DNA of 64,000 nt from Hericium rajendrae (Eukaryota > Basidiomycota > Agaricomycetes > Russulales > Hericiaceae). This document shows, one piece after another, positions 60,427 to 64,000 of this stretch; the first letter of the stretch is position 1, and every line of letters begins with the position of its first letter. The DNA lies in assembly GCA_033439255.1 (NCBI GenBank), contig CM065883.1:124001-188000 (forward strand), in the 5' to 3' direction. A program made the position numbers and the translations under genes. The notes beneath the pieces are model-generated. The model searched no databases and was not told the origin of the DNA. It saw only the letters and a list, made by a program, of their open reading frames with translations.

Positions 60427-62392
60427 CTAGCCTAATGCACCTGTCAGGGACGACCACGAGCCGTAGGATGGGGGTGCATCGTCTGCAATGTCGAAGGTGA
60501 AGGCATCCGTGGGTTGAAAGTTTCCCAACGGCCGTGCGAACGCGGAGGCCCACTCTTCATCCGTGAACAGATCCGCAGTGTACGCAGGCTCAATGAGAAA
60601 TGAGGTTGTGGGTGCGACTGACGTGGCGATCGTGGCTGGAAGTTGTTCCAGCTGCGCGTCGTCTTCGAAGTCGGAAGCGAAGACCGCGGGTGGCTGTTGA
60701 CGCGCATTTGGCAGGAGACCTGGATCGATTGTAAGAGGAGACCCAGGCCCGAAAAGAGGGGGGAATGTCGCGAGCGGCGGGGTTGAAACAGGAGGAGAGT
60801 CTGTATGCAGCTCTGGCAGCTCGTGTTGAGCAGCGGGTCCTGTCCAAAATGAGGGTCCTTCGTACAGCTGTTGTCCAACAATGTCAGACGGAACGTCAGG
60901 AAGCGTCAAAGCCGACGGAATCGCTGATCCCAATGGAGCCATATCCTCGGTGGTGACCGTGGCAGTCGAGGATGCGTTCTCCTCCGTGGCCGTCGTCGTG
61001 ACTGCGCCTGCCTCTATCTGCCTTCTGTATATTTTGCACTTTTCATGATGGCGTGGCACTTCATCAATCCTGTTGAATCTAGGAAATTTTTTTCAAGTCA
61101 ACTCATATCTAAAAACGTAAGGAAAATAGGCTTACACTGATCTGCACCCGTTCGCCTTGGCCCCACAACTAAACTTTCGAAGTATTGGGACATAGAGATT
61201 ATTGTCCAGTCCCCAGAAGAATCGATGGGTGTCGCCGCCCTTATGCACTGGGATGTCTGCAGGTGCAATCCTTTTACAACAGTTCAAAGTTCCCAGGTCC
61301 TATATGTGCAGTGAAGCAGTCAGAATGATGCACGATGGAGAGAGACAAGACGTCTCTGACCTCGAGAATCTCCTGCTCGTGAGTGGGAATGTATTCCGCC
61401 GCTTCGTCTGGCGTCTCTGGGAAGATCAGATAACCATGTTCATTTACCGCCCAGCGCAGTGCCGCCTTGGTCGCGATGCGGGGGCGACGAGCTTTGGCAG
61501 GACGCTTTGCTCGTGTCGCTTTCCCGAAAACGCCAGCCGGTTGGCGGGATGATCCTGCGACTGGACCAGCAGACACCATGTCCGACCCGTACCTGTCCTC
61601 GGCCTCGGCTTTCCTCTTCCTCGCGGGACCACTGCTCGAAGCCTCGATCCCCATGGGAGGACCATAGTGCAGTGGCATCTCCTGTTGTTGATGCTGTGCA
61701 TAGCTGGGGTGGGTGACTAGAGCAGAAAGAATGTAGTCAGCATTCGTCGTCGCGCTCTCAGGATGTGATGCAGAGGGACGGGGATGGTGGGAATGATTTG
61801 GAAGGAAAGACGCACAAAGACCAGCGTAGGGTCCGAACTGTCCAACTGAATGTCCTCCGGCTGACAGCAGATGCCCTCTCGTCGTACTCACAGGCAGCTG
61901 AGGGTGAACGTGATGAGAATCAAACGGCCCGGCGTTGAGGCCGGATGACCACCCGTGCAACTGCTGGGCGTACGGCCCTGTCGCAGAAGTAGAGCTCGAC
62001 GCGACAGCCGGGGCATAACTCGGCGCGACGGTGTCCCTAGGCGTATCGACAATAGAGTGGGTAGAGTGCTCGAAGGCGGCTTCTGCTCGCGAAACGTCCG
62101 TCACTCTCCTCTTTGATTTCCGCCCTCTGGTCCCGCTAGACGAGATGTGCGCCTCTGTCGGAGAGGTCGACGCGGGCGGAGTTGGCAGACCCGTCTGCCA
62201 CCAACACCGACTACGAGCCGGGAGAGGGGATATCCGCCTGAGCGTGTTTGTTGGCACGAATGCCTGAGGCATCCCTGTGCCTGCTAAGGCTGCGCCGAAT
62301 GGAGCGGGGCCGCTCGAGGGCGGCAAAGCCAGCGCTGGTAGAGATGTCGCACCATAAGGTGGCTGGAAGAATGGAGAGTATGGGAAATTCAT
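60427..62392 (-). CDS. C2HC zinc-finger protein, right copy
   Basis: Three exons on the minus strand. The first (61361-62392, 344 codons, MNFPYSPFFQPPYGATSLPA) is disordered with basic clusters (TRGRKSKRRVTD, GPARKRKAEAEDR, ATRAKRPAKARRPR) that look like nuclear localisation signals, and ends VNEHGYLIFPETPDEAAEYI...EILE. The second (from 61299) gives LGTLNCCKRIAPADIPVHKG and VPILRKFSCGAKANGC. The third gives FNRIDEVPRHHEKCKIYRRQ and a long acidic, Pro-rich tail ending SSLTGALG. The finger is C-x6-C-x12-H-x3-C with the same intron split as the left copy. It differs from the left copy in a much longer first exon and tail. Likely a nuclear regulator; targets unknown. Confidence 0.7.
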
Positions 62393-63037
62393 CGTAGGGA
62401 GGTGATTTGATGATGGAATCGGAATGAGATAGAGGTATACGATGTTGGGCAGATAGGCAGGAACTGAGAAGAGGTAGCCAGGAGATATACCGTGCTATAT
62501 GTTGATTTCAGGTGGCTGGACCGATTCCATGGCTGAACAGCTGCTTCGAGGCATTTCTTTTTGTTTAGAAGACATGAAATGAATTGTCGACAACGAGGCG
62601 ACATGGTGTATTGAAAGGAGAAGCGCACCGGAAGTCCGCCGGCACCCAAACAGTGGCTATAACAAAATAAGCTTTCTCATGCTGCTGAGGATCTCACGCC
62701 CGAGGAACGCCATCAGTGCCTTTGTCCGAAGTTGCATTGCCTTTCGCTTCGAAAGAAGCATCCATTTCGGGACACAATGACGGCTGGAGGAGCGTTGCGC
62801 GCTGGCCGAGGAATCCGAGGACCTCCGATCGTTCAGTCCCCCTTTCCGTCTAGTGATTATAGGCTGGGGGCTCTCGGGGGGGGCGCGGCACGGAGCATCT
62901 GTGAGAAGAATCTGTGCTATGAAGTTTTGCCGGCGTCAGTCCTTGTGATTCGACGGGGCTTCAGGTATCCCCTTCCATCTGCTGGATAGACATCACCCAT
63001 TCCAGATTTTATACTTCTCTGCTCGCGTCAATTTCTC
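62393..63037. other. promoter region of right zinc-finger gene
   Basis: Inverted counterpart of 55,930-56,540 (see that entry). No gene called. The start of this stretch should hold the leader, with GATATACCGTGCTATATGTTG at about 62,485-62,505 matching the AACATATAACACGGTG block of the left copy. Confidence 0.6.
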
Positions 63038-64000
63038 CTACGACTTTCGGGGGTGAGTATCTCGACGATCTTCACTCACGATTTTTTTTGGTGGGATTTT
63101 TCGGGGTTTTTGAGCTGCCATAGCGAGGTCGACGCCGTTATCACGGGCTGCCACGGGCGCTTCCACCATTACGTCTTGCGCGTTCGTGCAGCCCTCTCCC
63201 TGCAGGCTCCCATTGTTGTAAAATACAAATGCGCCATGCGATGTCGCCACCCCCGATCTCGTAGGATGTTGGGTTTTCGAGAGAGAAGGCCGTCGATGTT
63301 GCGGAGCTGGTGCATGTATCCATATCCGGCGACGCGAGTGCAAGGCCACGCAAATTTGTGGAGCCCTCACGAAGGCGGCGGGTTGATTCCCGCCGTCGCC
63401 TGCTGACATGCTCGTGCCTAGAGTCTGAGAGGATACGTGCCATCACTGTGCGAAAACGATAATGACTCCTTACACAGACAAGTCGTTAAGAGTAGCTAGA
63501 GATCGCCGGCGGGGCGGCGCTAAGGATAGCGCTGCTCCGCTGAAAGACGGCCTAGGGTGCAGATATTGGAACAACAACACTAGGACGATTTAACGTCACG
63601 GTCAGCCTCTGCTGTTCCTAAAAGTAAGCTGAGGATGTCACCCATACTTGAGATCATGCATTGATTCGTTGACAGCGATCCCGTCTTCGTTCGTTTGCAA
63701 TGCCATGACGAGCGACGGGTAGTGACCTCGGGAGACGGTCGCAAAAGGACCTGCTATCGTCCTGCCCGACACGGAATCTCGAGACAGGTGAGCTTCTCTG
63801 CAAATATTTCTGGTGACAGCTCATCCACAGGACATACGAGATACTGTATTGTCTTTTTAGTGACTGAAACGTCCTGATGTCGATATCGACGACTGTGATG
63901 AGTGAGTCGTCTCGAAGGCTTGGGCGATGCGCTACATGATGGAGACCGAAGTGCTTGCCCGAGCCTCCGATGGGCCCGACCACTGCCCGATCTCTCCCGG
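63038..64000 (-). CDS. conserved unknown coding region, right copy (partial)
   Basis: Inverted counterpart of 54,601-55,839, running off the window. Reading from the window edge inward: GRDRAVVGPIGGSGKHFGLH, VVDIDIRTFQSLKR, then PFATVSRGHYPSLVMALQTN and NESMHDLKYG, then in the inner part SHGAFVFYNNGSLQGEGC and MAAQKPRKIPPKK. The first segment resembles a Walker A loop (G-P-x-G-G-S-G-K) followed by a short beta strand, as in P-loop GTPase-like proteins, but the rest of such a domain is not visible in the window. Coding status is uncertain; exons would be joined over several introns. Part may be relic. Confidence 0.35.

Overview
The window looks like nuclear DNA of an agaricomycete (mushroom-forming basidiomycete, probably polypore-like). 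Genes are split by many introns of about 45-65 bp with GT...AG ends. Recognisable products are all fungal: a chitin synthase with a myosin motor, coatomer beta', Rce1, Gemin2 and quinolinate phosphoribosyltransferase. Several neighbours are proline-, serine- or alanine-rich proteins of unknown function. There are no bacterial operons, Shine-Dalgarno sites or CRISPR arrays, and I saw no tRNA or rRNA.

Layout. (1) 1-12.9 kb is gene-poor. It holds one long intact unknown gene (970 aa, eight exons), a WD40 gene with an in-frame stop, a small acidic gene, and a block of broken gene copies: a 5' part of WDR59 and a 5' part of PUF6 placed head to head, followed by the 3' part of ribosomal protein L8. 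These copies keep introns but carry stops and frameshifts. (2) 14.28-23.7 kb is a repeat compartment. Two arrays of a 23-bp unit with a palindromic core flank GC-rich low-complexity DNA, a 20-bp minisatellite and two nested palindromes, and the second array runs into AT-rich DNA. (3) 24.7-46 kb is a dense core region: a one-TM unknown protein, the chitin synthase, SEC27, a WW-like membrane protein, RCE1, GEMIN2 and a GNAT acetyltransferase. (4) 46.9-51.3 kb holds two tandem paralogous genes for secreted repeat proteins. Every intron is phase 2, most exons encode one repeat starting near a dibasic S-R-R-E-L motif, and both promoters share the same 14-bp palindrome 80 bp before the ATG. (5) 53.1-53.8 kb encodes a GPI-anchored Ser/Thr-rich wall protein. 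(6) 54.6-64 kb is an old inverted duplication. Each arm carries a C2HC zinc-finger gene plus a less clear conserved coding region, and the arms flank the single-copy NAD-biosynthesis gene BNA6/QPRT.

The core genes serve ordinary cell functions (wall chitin, COPI traffic, CaaX processing, snRNP assembly, NAD synthesis) and are not a shared pathway. The most unusual items are the tandem secreted repeat genes with their shared promoter palindrome, the 23-bp palindromic satellite with inverted cassettes, and the captured gene fragments beside it. Splice sites were placed by eye from GT/AG ends, reading frame and family knowledge. Exact ends of small exons may shift.
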